A stretch of DNA of 54,411 nucleotides, taken from NCBI RefSeq assembly GCF_022012475.1, contig NZ_JAKLWS010000030.1, forward strand, positions 1 through 54,411, in the 5' to 3' direction. The position numbers were made by a program, and so were the translations under genes. The notes beneath the pieces were generated by a model. The model had not been told where the DNA came from, made no database searches, and saw nothing but the letters and a program-made list of their open reading frames with translations. Origin of the DNA: Rhodohalobacter sulfatireducens. GTDB taxonomy: Bacteria > Bacteroidota > Rhodothermia > Balneolales > Balneolaceae. Positions 9,561 to 17,398 of this stretch are shown here, piece after piece. The stretch's first letter is position 1. Every line of letters begins with the position of its first letter.

Positions 9561-10199
9561 GTGAACAGAAAAGAAATTGTATCGACCATAGAGAAGCAAA
9601 AAGCAGTTGCTGTGATCCGAATACCGGATTCGAATCTGTATGAGGCGGTTGCGGAAGCGATGTACGAGGGTGGAATTCGGGTTTCCGAAATCACAATGAC
9701 GGTTCCAAACGCGATTTCACTCATCAAAAAAGCCGTTGCAAACAGCCCGGATGATGCCATTATCGGGGTTGGATCTGTGACAAATGCGGAGATGACAGAA
9801 AAAGCGGTAGAGGCAGGGGCGAAGTTCGTGGTAAGCCCAATAATGAAGAAAGAGATCATCGATAAGGCAAATGAACTGGATGTACCCGTGATGCCCGGAG
9901 CATTTACACCAACTGAAATTCAGCAGGCGTGGGATTGGGGAGCTGATATCATAAAAGTTTTCCCTGCTAATATTGTGGGAATGAATTTTTTCAAAGCGGT
10001 GAAAGCACCACTCCCGCATCTCAAGCTGATGCCCACGGGTGGTGTGAGTCTCACAAACGGTGGCGAGTGGATCAAAGCCGGAGCCTGTGCAGTGGGAGTT
10101 GGAAGTGCTTTGTTGAATAAGGAAGCGATTAAACGAGGAGATTTCGATACCATCAGGAATAATGCACAAATATTACTTTCAAATTTAGGAGTTGAATAG
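9561..10199 (+). CDS. kdgA: 2-keto-3-deoxy-6-phosphogluconate aldolase
   Basis: A class I aldolase that splits KDPG into pyruvate and glyceraldehyde-3-phosphate, the last step of the hexuronate route. The family pattern is clear: AVIRIPDSN at the N-terminus, Glu43 in VSEITMTVPN, then MPGAFTPTEI, Lys132 in IIKVFPAN as the Schiff-base lysine, and MPTGGVSLTN plus VGVGSALL in the phosphate-binding end. I choose the GTG at 9561 (212 residues, normal for the family). An in-frame ATG at 9516 would add 15 residues that overlap the preceding SDR gene and do not look like the family. The kinase gene starts 5 bases later, so the pair is translationally close. Confidence 0.92.
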   Translation: MNRKEIVSTIEKQKAVAVIRIPDSNLYEAVAEAMYEGGIRVSEITMTVPNAISLIKKAVANSPDDAIIGVGSVTNAEMTEKAVEAGAKFVVSPIMKKEIIDKANELDVPVMPGAFTPTEIQQAWDWGADIIKVFPANIVGMNFFKAVKAPLPHLKLMPTGGVSLTNGGEWIKAGACAVGVGSALLNKEAIKRGDFDTIRNNAQILLSNLGVE

Positions 10200-10204
10200 A
10201 AATT

Positions 10205-11236
10205 ATGGGACAGATTGTAACTTTTGGAGAGATCATGCTTCGGCTATCTACGCCGGAACATTCGAGAATTTTGCAAACCGATATATTTGAAGCCCGATAT
10301 GCAGGGGGTGAAGCGAATGTAGCTGTGTCACTGGCTATGTTTGGCCACCAGGCTCATTTCGTAACCCGTTTACCTGAGAATGAAGTTGGAGAAGCAGCAC
10401 TTCAATCCGTTCGAAGATATGGTGTAAGTACGGATTATATCCTGCGTGGTGGTGATCGCTTGGGAATCTATTTTTTGGAGAGTGGGGCGAGTCAGCGTCC
10501 GTCGAAAGTGATTTATGATCGTGCGGATTCGGCCGTTAGCCAGATGGAATCGAATATGGTTGACTGGGATGCAATCTTCGATGGAAAAGACTGGTTTCAT
10601 TGGACGGGAATAACACCGGCTTTGGGTGAAAAACCCCGGAAAGCTGTGATCGCTGCCTGCAAAGCAGCGAAAAATGCAGGGGTGACTGTGAGTTGTGATC
10701 TCAATTTCCGATCCAAACTATGGACGGAAGAAGAAGCACAGGCAACAATGAATCCGCTTATGGAATACGTTGATGTGTGCATTGCCAATGAGGAAGACGC
10801 TCAAAAAAGTCTCGGTTTTGAAGCCGGCGATACCGATGTGGAAGGTGCCGAATTAGATGACGAAGGGTATTCAACCCTGGCTCGATCTCTCAAAAAAGAA
10901 TACGGTTTTGATACAGTTGCAATTACGCTTCGGGAAAGTTTTTCAGCCAGTATGAACGGGTGGAGTGCCATGCTTCATGACGATAAAGATTGCAAGGAAC
11001 CGGTTCGATCCACTCGTTATGAAATTGATATTGTAGACCGGGTTGGCGGTGGCGACTCATTTGCTGCCGGGCTGATCCACGGACTCCTGACCAAAGACAA
11101 CACGCAAGATGCCCTTGAATATGCCGTCGCTTCATCTTGTCTGAAGCACAGCATTCCGGGTGATTTCAACCTGACAAGCGAAGAAGAAGTTGAGAAACTT
11201 GTGAAGAGCGGTGGTTCCGGACGAGTTGAACGGTAA
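10205..11236 (+). CDS. kdgK: 2-keto-3-deoxygluconate kinase (PfkB family)
   Basis: A PfkB/ribokinase-type sugar kinase of 343 residues. It starts with VTFGEIMLRLSTPEH, has the sugar-binding GGEANVAVSLAMFG motif and the C-terminal DRVGGGDSFAAGLIHGLL signature with Asp284 as the probable catalytic base. EIMLRL at the N-terminus and the position next to the KDPG aldolase point to KDG as substrate, giving KDPG. The tail GSGRVER is glycine-rich and probably disordered. It closes the central block uxaE-SDR-kdgA-kdgK; a 155-base repeat-bearing gap separates it from uxaC on the same strand. Confidence 0.9.
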   Translation: MGQIVTFGEIMLRLSTPEHSRILQTDIFEARYAGGEANVAVSLAMFGHQAHFVTRLPENEVGEAALQSVRRYGVSTDYILRGGDRLGIYFLESGASQRPSKVIYDRADSAVSQMESNMVDWDAIFDGKDWFHWTGITPALGEKPRKAVIAACKAAKNAGVTVSCDLNFRSKLWTEEEAQATMNPLMEYVDVCIANEEDAQKSLGFEAGDTDVEGAELDDEGYSTLARSLKKEYGFDTVAITLRESFSASMNGWSAMLHDDKDCKEPVRSTRYEIDIVDRVGGGDSFAAGLIHGLLTKDNTQDALEYAVASSCLKHSIPGDFNLTSEEEVEKLVKSGGSGRVER

Positions 11237-11248
11237 TTGACTTGCGAC

Positions 11249-11376
11249 CTGTCAGAGTGCGCAGCGATGCGGAGCTCCTGACAGAGTCACGGATTCGAAA
11301 ACCGAACTCTGCGAGGACCTACCGGACTCTCGCAGGTTCTCAATTAGAAAATAGCGCGAGCGTATCGCTTGTGCTT
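11249..11376. repeat. hairpin-forming intergenic repeat cluster
   Basis: The gap between kdgK and uxaC holds a CTGTCAG/CTGACAG inverted pair (11249-11255 with 11278-11284), a near-repeat of CTCTGCGAGG and CTCTCGCAGG around 11307-11336, and a 10-bp hairpin AGCGCGAGCG-TAT-CGCTTGTGCT at 11353-11375. The last hairpin resembles, in inverted orientation, elements at 50729 and 50855. It looks like a dispersed REP-like family rather than a gene. Confidence 0.55.
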
Positions 11377-11391
11377 CAATAATTGATTTCT

Positions 11392-12807
11392 ATGCCCAAA
11401 CAATTTATCAGTAAAGATTTTTTATTGCAGAGTCAATCGGCAGAAGAGCTGTATCATCACTATGCCGCACATCTGCCTATCATCGATTATCATTGTCACC
11501 TACCGCCCGGTGAGATCGCGAATGATATTAATTTCAGGAACCTGACTCATATCTGGCTGGATGGTGATCACTACAAATGGCGAGCACTTCGGGCATGCGG
11601 AGTTGATGAGAAGTTTATTACGGGTGATGCTTCAGATAAACAGAAATTCCTGAAATGGGCGGAGACGGTTCCAAAAACGATCAAAAATCCACTTTACCAC
11701 TGGACACAGATGGAGTTGAAGAATCCGTTTGGGATTACTGATTTATTGGATTCTGAGTCCGCCGAATCGATTTGGGAAGCGTGCAATGAAATGCTTCAGA
11801 AACCCGAATTTTCTACCCGGGGACTTATTAAAAGAAATAAAGTGGAGGTAGTTGCAACCACAGATGATCCCACCGATAGTCTTGAACATCACAAAAAAAT
11901 GAAAGGGGAAGAAGATGTTGGATTTCAGATGGTTCCCACATTTCGTCCTGATCGGGGAATGCAGATTGAAAAGGGAACAGATTTTATATCGTGGGTTAAT
12001 AAACTGGAAAAGGTTGCTGATCAATCCATTTCAACATTCCGGGATTTTTTGGATGCGTTAAAAAGCCGACACGATCTGTTTAATGAACTTGGTTGTCGTG
12101 CATCCGACCATGGAGCAAACGAACCATTTTCTGAACCCTTTACCGATCAGCAGATTGAGGGTATATTTTCAAAAGCGATGAGTGGAAATTCGGTAAGTGA
12201 GGGGGAATCAAGAGTTTTTAAATCGGCATTTCTCTATTACTGCGGGTTGATGGATCATGAGAAGGAGTGGGTGTTCCAGCTTCATGTCGGGGCGCTCCGA
12301 AATAACAGCTCCAGGAAGGTGAAGAACCTCGGCCCGGATACAGGGTTTGATTCCATCGGTGATTTTGAGATGGCGCGTCCACTTTCAAGATTATTGGATC
12401 GATTGGATGCTGAGGACAATTTGCCACGGGTATCTCTCTACAATAATAATCCGAGAGACAACGAACTGTTTGCCACGATGATTGGAAACTTTCAGGATGG
12501 AACTATTCCCGGTAAATTACAACATGGGCCGCCATGGTGGTTTATGGATCAGAAAGATGGAATAGAGCGACAGGTAGAGTCGCTTTCCAACATGGGAGTT
12601 TTGAGTGAATTTATTGGTATGACGACCGATTCCAGGAGTTTTCTGTCTTATTCCCGTCACGATTATTTCCGTCGGATTATTTGTAATATTCTTGGCGATG
12701 ATATGGAAAAAGGCTTGATTCCATCTGACATGGAGCTGATTGGTGGGATTGTAGAGAAGATATGTTATCAGAATGCGGCTGATTTCTTTAGATTTAAATC
12801 GATCTGA
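11392..12807 (+). CDS. uxaC: uronate isomerase
   Basis: An amidohydrolase-fold uronate isomerase of 471 residues, which converts D-glucuronate to D-fructuronate and D-galacturonate to D-tagaturonate. The metal-binding HxH motif is in IIDYHCHLPPGEIA (His34, His36). Other family stretches are IWLDGDHYKWRALRACGV, EVVATTDDPTDSLEHH, LQHGPPWWFMDQKDG and TTDSRSFLSYSRHDYFRR. I start at the ATG at 11392, which gives MPKQFISKDFLLQ; a TTG three codons upstream is also open. It is the likely last gene of the operon beginning at 4431, although the repeat-rich gap before it could give it separate mRNA processing. It is followed at once by a 16-bp inverted repeat. Confidence 0.93.
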   Translation: MPKQFISKDFLLQSQSAEELYHHYAAHLPIIDYHCHLPPGEIANDINFRNLTHIWLDGDHYKWRALRACGVDEKFITGDASDKQKFLKWAETVPKTIKNPLYHWTQMELKNPFGITDLLDSESAESIWEACNEMLQKPEFSTRGLIKRNKVEVVATTDDPTDSLEHHKKMKGEEDVGFQMVPTFRPDRGMQIEKGTDFISWVNKLEKVADQSISTFRDFLDALKSRHDLFNELGCRASDHGANEPFSEPFTDQQIEGIFSKAMSGNSVSEGESRVFKSAFLYYCGLMDHEKEWVFQLHVGALRNNSSRKVKNLGPDTGFDSIGDFEMARPLSRLLDRLDAEDNLPRVSLYNNNPRDNELFATMIGNFQDGTIPGKLQHGPPWWFMDQKDGIERQVESLSNMGVLSEFIGMTTDSRSFLSYSRHDYFRRIICNILGDDMEKGLIPSDMELIGGIVEKICYQNAADFFRFKSI

Positions 12808-12868
12808 GTCATCGGATCAGTGAATAATCTGACAACTGGTTTTTAACTTAAACACTGATCCGATGACT
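12807..12868. terminator. 16-bp perfect inverted repeat after uxaC
   Basis: AGTCATCGGATCAGTG (12807-12822) is exactly complementary to CACTGATCCGATGACT (12853-12868), with a 30-base AT-rich loop. The left arm starts in the uxaC stop codon. No T-run follows the right arm, so it may be a factor-dependent terminator, an mRNA-stabilising stem or the paired ends of a tiny insertion. Confidence 0.5.
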
Positions 12869-12910
12869 ATGAGTTTTGAGTAGCAAAATTGCGTTATTTT
12901 TATATATTGA

Positions 12911-12924
12911 AGTTACCGGTTAAG
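12911..12924. promoter_or_regulatory. LacI-type operator before Gfo/Idh oxidoreductase
   Basis: AGTTACCGGTTAAG matches 11 of 14 bases of the palindrome at 15844; the right half-site GGTTAAG is perfect and the left is diverged. It lies 32 bases before the ATG at 12957. The same site class before dctP and between uxuA and the second oxidoreductase suggests shared control. Confidence 0.58.
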
Positions 12925-12956
12925 TAAGTGTTTTACGGCCTGGTTAAATTGTTTAA

Positions 12957-14408
12957 ATGTCACCAAAAAGTCAGCGAACTATGAAAAAAGATAAATTCAC
13001 ACGAAAGCAATTCATTAAATCAACCGGAGCAGCCGTTGGGGGAGCTTTGATAGCTGGACCCGCTTTTTCACAAATCAGCAGATCCCCAAGAATTTTCAAT
13101 AAGAGAAGAGTAGCACTGGTTGGAACCGGCATACGAGGTATTACATTTTGGGGTCGCCGTATTCAGGAAAGATATGGAGATGTGGTTGAATTTGTTGGGC
13201 TTTGTGATATCAACCCGGGCCGGTTGGAGTATGGTAAAGAATTTATTGGTGCCGATTGCCCCACTTTTACAGAATTTGATGAGATGATGGATACTACCAA
13301 TCCAGATTTGCTAATCGTTACAACAGTAGATGCAACTCATCATCAGTTTATCATTAAAGGGCTTCAGCGAAATATTGATGTAATTACCGAAAAGCCGATG
13401 ACCACTGACGAGTTCAAATGCCAGGCTATTTTGGATGCAGAAAAAGAATCGGATGGAGAGCTGATCGTTGGGTTTAATTATCGTTACAGCCCGCACCATA
13501 CCAGGCTCAAAGAGTTGTTGATGAATCAACGGGTAGGGAAAATTACATCAGTAGATTTTCATTGGTATCTGAATGTGTATCATGGTGCATCTTATTTCCG
13601 CAGGTGGCATGGAATTGAAGCAAGCGGAGGAACCCTTTTAGTGCACAAAGCCACCCATCATTTCGATTTGCTGAATTGGTGGCTGAATTCTGACCCGGTT
13701 GAAGTTTATGCCAAAGGCTCACTGGAGCATTACGGGAGCAATAACTCTTTCAGAGGCAACAAGTGTCGTACATGTCCGCACCAGGACAGTTGTGATTTTT
13801 ATTGGGATATCACCGATAACGACACATATATGGATCTCTATGTGGCCAATGAACACCACGATGGATACATTCGGGATAACTGCCTTTGGAGACATGAAAT
13901 TGATATTTATGATAAAATGTCTGTCCAGGTTAAATATGCGAATGACGTTCAAGTGAACTATTCATTGACAACTTATTCACCCTACGAAGGGATGAAGATC
14001 GGTTTCAATGGATTTGATGGCCGGATTGATGCATGGCATGGTATTCCATGGAGAGAACGGGAAAAAATTGATCAAAGTGAATTGCATGCCCAGGAGATGT
14101 CGCAGGGCGAGATTGATGAGGCCACCGATTTCGAAGAGATTATGGTGATGGACAATTTTTCCGAGGATTATGAGCAGATCAAAGTGTATCAAAGTGGTGG
14201 TGGCCACGGCGGGGGAGATGAACGTCTGCAGAATCAAATATTCCGTGAATCAGATGCAGAAGATCCATTGAACTTGGCTGCGGGAAGCCGCGATGGAGCC
14301 ATGTCGATTTTGATTGGAATTGCGGCCCGAAACAGTATTGAATCCGGGAAACCCGTTCGTATTGAAGATTTGACATCACTTAAACCGCATCCTACGAGGA
14401 CTCTATAA
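12957..14408 (+). CDS. exported Gfo/Idh/MocA oxidoreductase with cysteine motif
   Basis: A 483-residue oxidoreductase. The N-terminus carries a Tat-like signal (FTRKQFIKSTGAAVGGALIAG), with RK instead of RR. The Rossmann segment starts at VALVGTGIRGI, and the family motif TEKPM with Lys146 is present. Unusual for the family is a four-cysteine pattern, C270-x2-C273-x5-C279 in KCRTCPHQDSC and C309 in RDNCLW, which could bind zinc or an iron-sulphur centre. The ATG at 12957 is the first start; an ATG at 12981 gives a more conventional Tat n-region. It has its own putative operator and lies downstream of uxaC. The function is probably NAD(P)-dependent sugar oxidation in the periplasm; substrate unknown. 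Confidence 0.85.
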   Translation: MSPKSQRTMKKDKFTRKQFIKSTGAAVGGALIAGPAFSQISRSPRIFNKRRVALVGTGIRGITFWGRRIQERYGDVVEFVGLCDINPGRLEYGKEFIGADCPTFTEFDEMMDTTNPDLLIVTTVDATHHQFIIKGLQRNIDVITEKPMTTDEFKCQAILDAEKESDGELIVGFNYRYSPHHTRLKELLMNQRVGKITSVDFHWYLNVYHGASYFRRWHGIEASGGTLLVHKATHHFDLLNWWLNSDPVEVYAKGSLEHYGSNNSFRGNKCRTCPHQDSCDFYWDITDNDTYMDLYVANEHHDGYIRDNCLWRHEIDIYDKMSVQVKYANDVQVNYSLTTYSPYEGMKIGFNGFDGRIDAWHGIPWREREKIDQSELHAQEMSQGEIDEATDFEEIMVMDNFSEDYEQIKVYQSGGGHGGGDERLQNQIFRESDAEDPLNLAAGSRDGAMSILIGIAARNSIESGKPVRIEDLTSLKPHPTRTL

Positions 14409-14544
14409 CTTCGGTAATTTATCGGATGAGTATTTTAGCTATTAGAATTATGAAGCTGTATCCACTCTTCAGATGAATAGTTAAGCTTATTCAGAATGAC
14501 ATGCCCAGTATGATAAATGGTGGATAAAGAATTTGGTTTCATAA

Positions 14545-14579
14545 TACCCGTCAGACCGCTTAGAGCGGTCTGACGGGTA
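14545..14579. terminator. bidirectional terminator hairpin
   Basis: TACCCGTCAGACCGCT (14545-14560), loop TAG, then the exact complement AGCGGTCTGACGGGTA (14564-14579): a 16-bp perfect GC-rich stem between two convergent genes. The plus-strand side is followed by CTGTTTTC. It probably ends transcription of the Gfo/Idh gene and uxuA. Confidence 0.75.
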
Positions 14580-14586
14580 ACTGTTT

Positions 14587-15780
14587 TCATATCTCTGAAT
14601 TCAACTCAGATCTAAGCCCCACCTCAACACCGCGAAGTTCTGCTAAACCCCTCATTCGCCCAATACAGGAATAACCGGGAAACGTTTCTTTTTTGAGATC
14701 ATCGAGCATTTGGTGGCCATGGTCGGGTCGGAAAGGTATGTTAAGATCGGTTCGCCCTTCCTCTTTTCGACGGTACTGTTCTCTGATTAATGCTTTCATT
14801 ACTTCAACTAAATTTCCATCCCCTTCGAGATGATTGGCCTCATGAAAAGACCGCCCCGATTCCCGTTTTACACTTCTGAGGTGAACAAAGTTAACCCGAT
14901 ATCCTAAAGATTCAACCATCGTTGGAAGGTCGTTATCAGCTCTGGCTCCGTAAGATCCAGTACAAAAAGTGAGTCCGTTATATGGCGAATCAACAGCTTC
15001 AATAATTGCCTTGGCATCTTCTTCCGTACTTACAACACGAGGCAATCCAAAAAGCGGGAAAGGCGGATCATCCGGGTGAATAGCCATTCGGACCCCTTCC
15101 TCTTCAGCCACCGGTATAATCTCTTTCAAAAAGTAGATCAGGTTTGATTGCAGATCTTTAGCCGTAATTCCATCATAGGTACTCAACATCTCACGAAACT
15201 CTTCATAGGAATAACCTTCTTCAGAACCGGGTAGACCGGCGAGAATTGTTTCCGTCAGTTTATTATTCTCCTGGTTGCTCAATTTTTCAACATATTTTTC
15301 AGCTTCTTTCAAGATCTGGTCTTCATATTCACCTTCTGCATCTTTTCTTTTTAAAATAAATACGTCAAAAGCGGCGAGGGCAATTTCATCAAATCGAAGT
15401 CCGGTTGAACCATCGCCCATAGGGTGTTCCAGACTCGTTCGGGTCCAGTCCAACACAGGCATAAAATTGTAGCAGATCGTATCGATACCGCACTCACTTA
15501 AATTCCGGATTGATTGCTTGTAATTTTCGATCCAGGTTTGAAAATCACCAAGCTGCCGTTTTACATCTTCATGAATGGGAACACTTTCGACGACAGACCA
15601 TCGAAAACCGGCATCCTCAATTCTCTTTTTGTGTTCATTAATTTTGTCAACAGGCCATACAGTACCGATCGGGATTTCATGAAGTGCACTAACGATTCCG
15701 GTTGCACCTGTTTGATATATTTCTGCAAGTGATGTGGTGTCGTATGGTCCGAACCACCGCCAGGTTTGTTCAAAATTCAT
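14587..15780 (-). CDS. uxuA: D-mannonate dehydratase
   Basis: Converts D-mannonate to 2-keto-3-deoxygluconate, the substrate of the kdgK product. The 397-residue protein has the UxuA pattern from the start: QTWRWFGPYDTTSLAEI, TGIVSALHEIPIGTVWP, then CGIDTICYNFMPVLDWTRT, MAIHPDDPPFPLFGLPRVV, TFCTGSYGARADND, VNFVHLRSVKR and FRPDHGHQMLDD; histidines and a cysteine in these stretches form the metal site in the family. It is the only minus-strand gene in the hexuronate island and is read away from the 15883 oxidoreductase. The perfect palindrome at 15844 sits in the shared promoter gap and can control both. It ends just upstream of a strong hairpin terminator. Confidence 0.94.
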   Translation of the reverse strand: MNFEQTWRWFGPYDTTSLAEIYQTGATGIVSALHEIPIGTVWPVDKINEHKKRIEDAGFRWSVVESVPIHEDVKRQLGDFQTWIENYKQSIRNLSECGIDTICYNFMPVLDWTRTSLEHPMGDGSTGLRFDEIALAAFDVFILKRKDAEGEYEDQILKEAEKYVEKLSNQENNKLTETILAGLPGSEEGYSYEEFREMLSTYDGITAKDLQSNLIYFLKEIIPVAEEEGVRMAIHPDDPPFPLFGLPRVVSTEEDAKAIIEAVDSPYNGLTFCTGSYGARADNDLPTMVESLGYRVNFVHLRSVKRESGRSFHEANHLEGDGNLVEVMKALIREQYRRKEEGRTDLNIPFRPDHGHQMLDDLKKETFPGYSCIGRMRGLAELRGVEVGLRSELNSEI

Positions 15781-15843
15781 TGTCTTTTATTACTATTTTT
15801 TTGGTTTCTTGACCGTTCCATTCCGGTTCATTAGATTGCTGTT

Positions 15844-15857
15844 CTTAACCGGTTAAG
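15844..15857. promoter_or_regulatory. perfect LacI-type operator between uxuA and an oxidoreductase
   Basis: CTTAACCGGTTAAG is a perfect 14-bp palindrome with central CG, the classic form of a LacI-family operator. It is 63 bases before the uxuA start codon (minus strand) and 25 bases before the ATG at 15883 (plus strand), so one site can serve two divergent units. It is the best of the three sites in the window. Confidence 0.75.
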
Positions 15858-15882
15858 TATCACTTAATATAATTGAAAAAAT

Positions 15883-17214
15883 ATGACTTCTCTCAACAGA
15901 CGTGAATTTATAAAAACATCAGCGTTGGCCACAGGAGGCCTTGCGCTCGGTCTATCAGCAAAAAGTTATGGAAGGGTTTTAGGAGCCAATGATCGAATTA
16001 ATGTAGTATTCATGGGATGCGGCCGTCGTGTTCCCGCTTATTACAATAGTATAGGTGATGCTCAAAATACCCGTCTCTCATATATTTGTGATGTGAAAAA
16101 GAGTCAGCGAGATCGGGTTTTTGCTGATCTGGGTGAGAGTTTATCATACAATCCGGAAGGCATAGAAGATATTCGTGTAGCTTTGGATGACAGCGAGGTG
16201 GATGCTGTTTTTATTGCTACTCCCGATCACTGGCACGCTCCCGCTGCCTGGATGGCGATGGAAGCTGGAAAACATGTATATGTTGAGAAACCTCTCACAC
16301 ATAACTCTGCCGAGAATGAGTATTTGATCAAATTCCAGGAAAAATATGACAGAGTTTTACAGATGGGGAATCAACAGCGGTCCTCCTCTCATACCAAAAA
16401 AATTATCAATGAAATTCATAATGGCGTGATTGGCCGAGCTTACAAAGCTGTAGCCTTTTACAGTAATCAACGGGGAGAAGTACTCAATCAAACCCGGCAG
16501 GCTCCGCCTGAAGATTTGAACTGGGACCTGTTCCAGGGGCCGGCCCCACGACGAGCTTACACACATAATACATGGAATTATAACTGGCACTGGTACGGCT
16601 GGGATTATGGTACGGCCGAAAGTGGTAATAATGCCCTTCATGAGTTGGATGTTGCAAGATGGGCACTGCAAGCTGATTATCCTGACCGAGTGCATGTTGA
16701 AGCATTTAAAAACCATTACCCGGACGATGGCTGGGAGATGTACGACACTATGTATGCTACTTATTACTTCCCTGGTGACCTTGTGATAAACTGGGACGGA
16801 AAAAGCCGCAATGGTTTTAATACATACGATGGCGGACGGGGAACAGTAATTTATGGAACCGAGGGAACTGTTTGGGTTGACCGGTCTCTTTATAAACTGT
16901 TTGACAGGAGTGGAAATTTGGTCAGAGCTGAATCATCCGGGGGCGGAGAATCCGGCATAGCACTTGGGGGTGGCGGTGATATGTCGACCACTCATGTTGC
17001 CAATTTCTTAGATGCAATTCGAGGCCAGGCCGATCCCGTATCACCGGTAGACGAAGCCGTGAAAAGTACCCAGTTGTGCCACCTGGCGAATATGGCATAT
17101 CGCTCGGGAAGTAACTTTGAAGTGGATCCTTCTAATGGCCGAATTCTGAATAACCGAAATGCAATGCAATACTGGGGTCGAGAATATGAGCCAGGCTGGG
17201 AGCCGAGTGTTTGA
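15883..17214 (+). CDS. Tat-exported Gfo/Idh/MocA oxidoreductase
   Basis: A 443-residue oxidoreductase with a clear twin-arginine signal (LNRREFIKTSALATGGLALG), so it should be folded with its nicotinamide cofactor in the cytoplasm and then exported. The Rossmann fold starts at INVVFMGCGRR, followed by AVFIATPDHWHAPAAWMAM and the catalytic-lysine motif VEKPLT (Glu135-Lys136-Pro137). Downstream are QMGNQQRSS and the aromatic NYNWHWYGWDYGT segment, common in the Bacteroidota and Planctomycetota branch of this family. It shares the operator at 15844 with uxuA and is followed by a DUF1080 protein on the same strand. That pairing suggests oxidation of sugars or glycosides to keto forms outside the cytoplasm; the exact substrate is not visible. 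Confidence 0.88.
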   Translation: MTSLNRREFIKTSALATGGLALGLSAKSYGRVLGANDRINVVFMGCGRRVPAYYNSIGDAQNTRLSYICDVKKSQRDRVFADLGESLSYNPEGIEDIRVALDDSEVDAVFIATPDHWHAPAAWMAMEAGKHVYVEKPLTHNSAENEYLIKFQEKYDRVLQMGNQQRSSSHTKKIINEIHNGVIGRAYKAVAFYSNQRGEVLNQTRQAPPEDLNWDLFQGPAPRRAYTHNTWNYNWHWYGWDYGTAESGNNALHELDVARWALQADYPDRVHVEAFKNHYPDDGWEMYDTMYATYYFPGDLVINWDGKSRNGFNTYDGGRGTVIYGTEGTVWVDRSLYKLFDRSGNLVRAESSGGGESGIALGGGGDMSTTHVANFLDAIRGQADPVSPVDEAVKSTQLCHLANMAYRSGSNFEVDPSNGRILNNRNAMQYWGREYEPGWEPSV

Positions 17215-17220
17215 CTATAA

Positions 17221-17330
17221 AATTTTCCCTTGAAGGGAATGCCCAGATACTTCGGGGCGAGGGGTGTCATCCCCTGGTCTTCGACGCTTTCCCCTTCTCC
17301 CAAAGGGATCCCTTCGGGGAAAGGGGGACT
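17221..17330. repeat. G/C-block intergenic repeat
   Basis: The 184-base gap after the oxidoreductase is packed with short inverted blocks such as CCCTTGAAGGG, CTTTCCCC paired with GGGGAAAG, and GGGATCCC, plus the phrase GAGGGGTGTCATCCCCT. A related AGGGGTGT phrase with CCCC/GGGG hairpins recurs at 32999 and 53744. There is no coding signal. Confidence 0.5.
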
Positions 17331-17398
17331 AACGATCCCTCTTTTAAAATGAATAGACTTCTAAAAGCTTAAATCTTATTGTTTAACATTTATATATC

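Noticed and set aside
9717-10169. 150-codon minus-strand open frame
   Set aside because: Fully opposite the KDPG aldolase gene; no recognisable domain.
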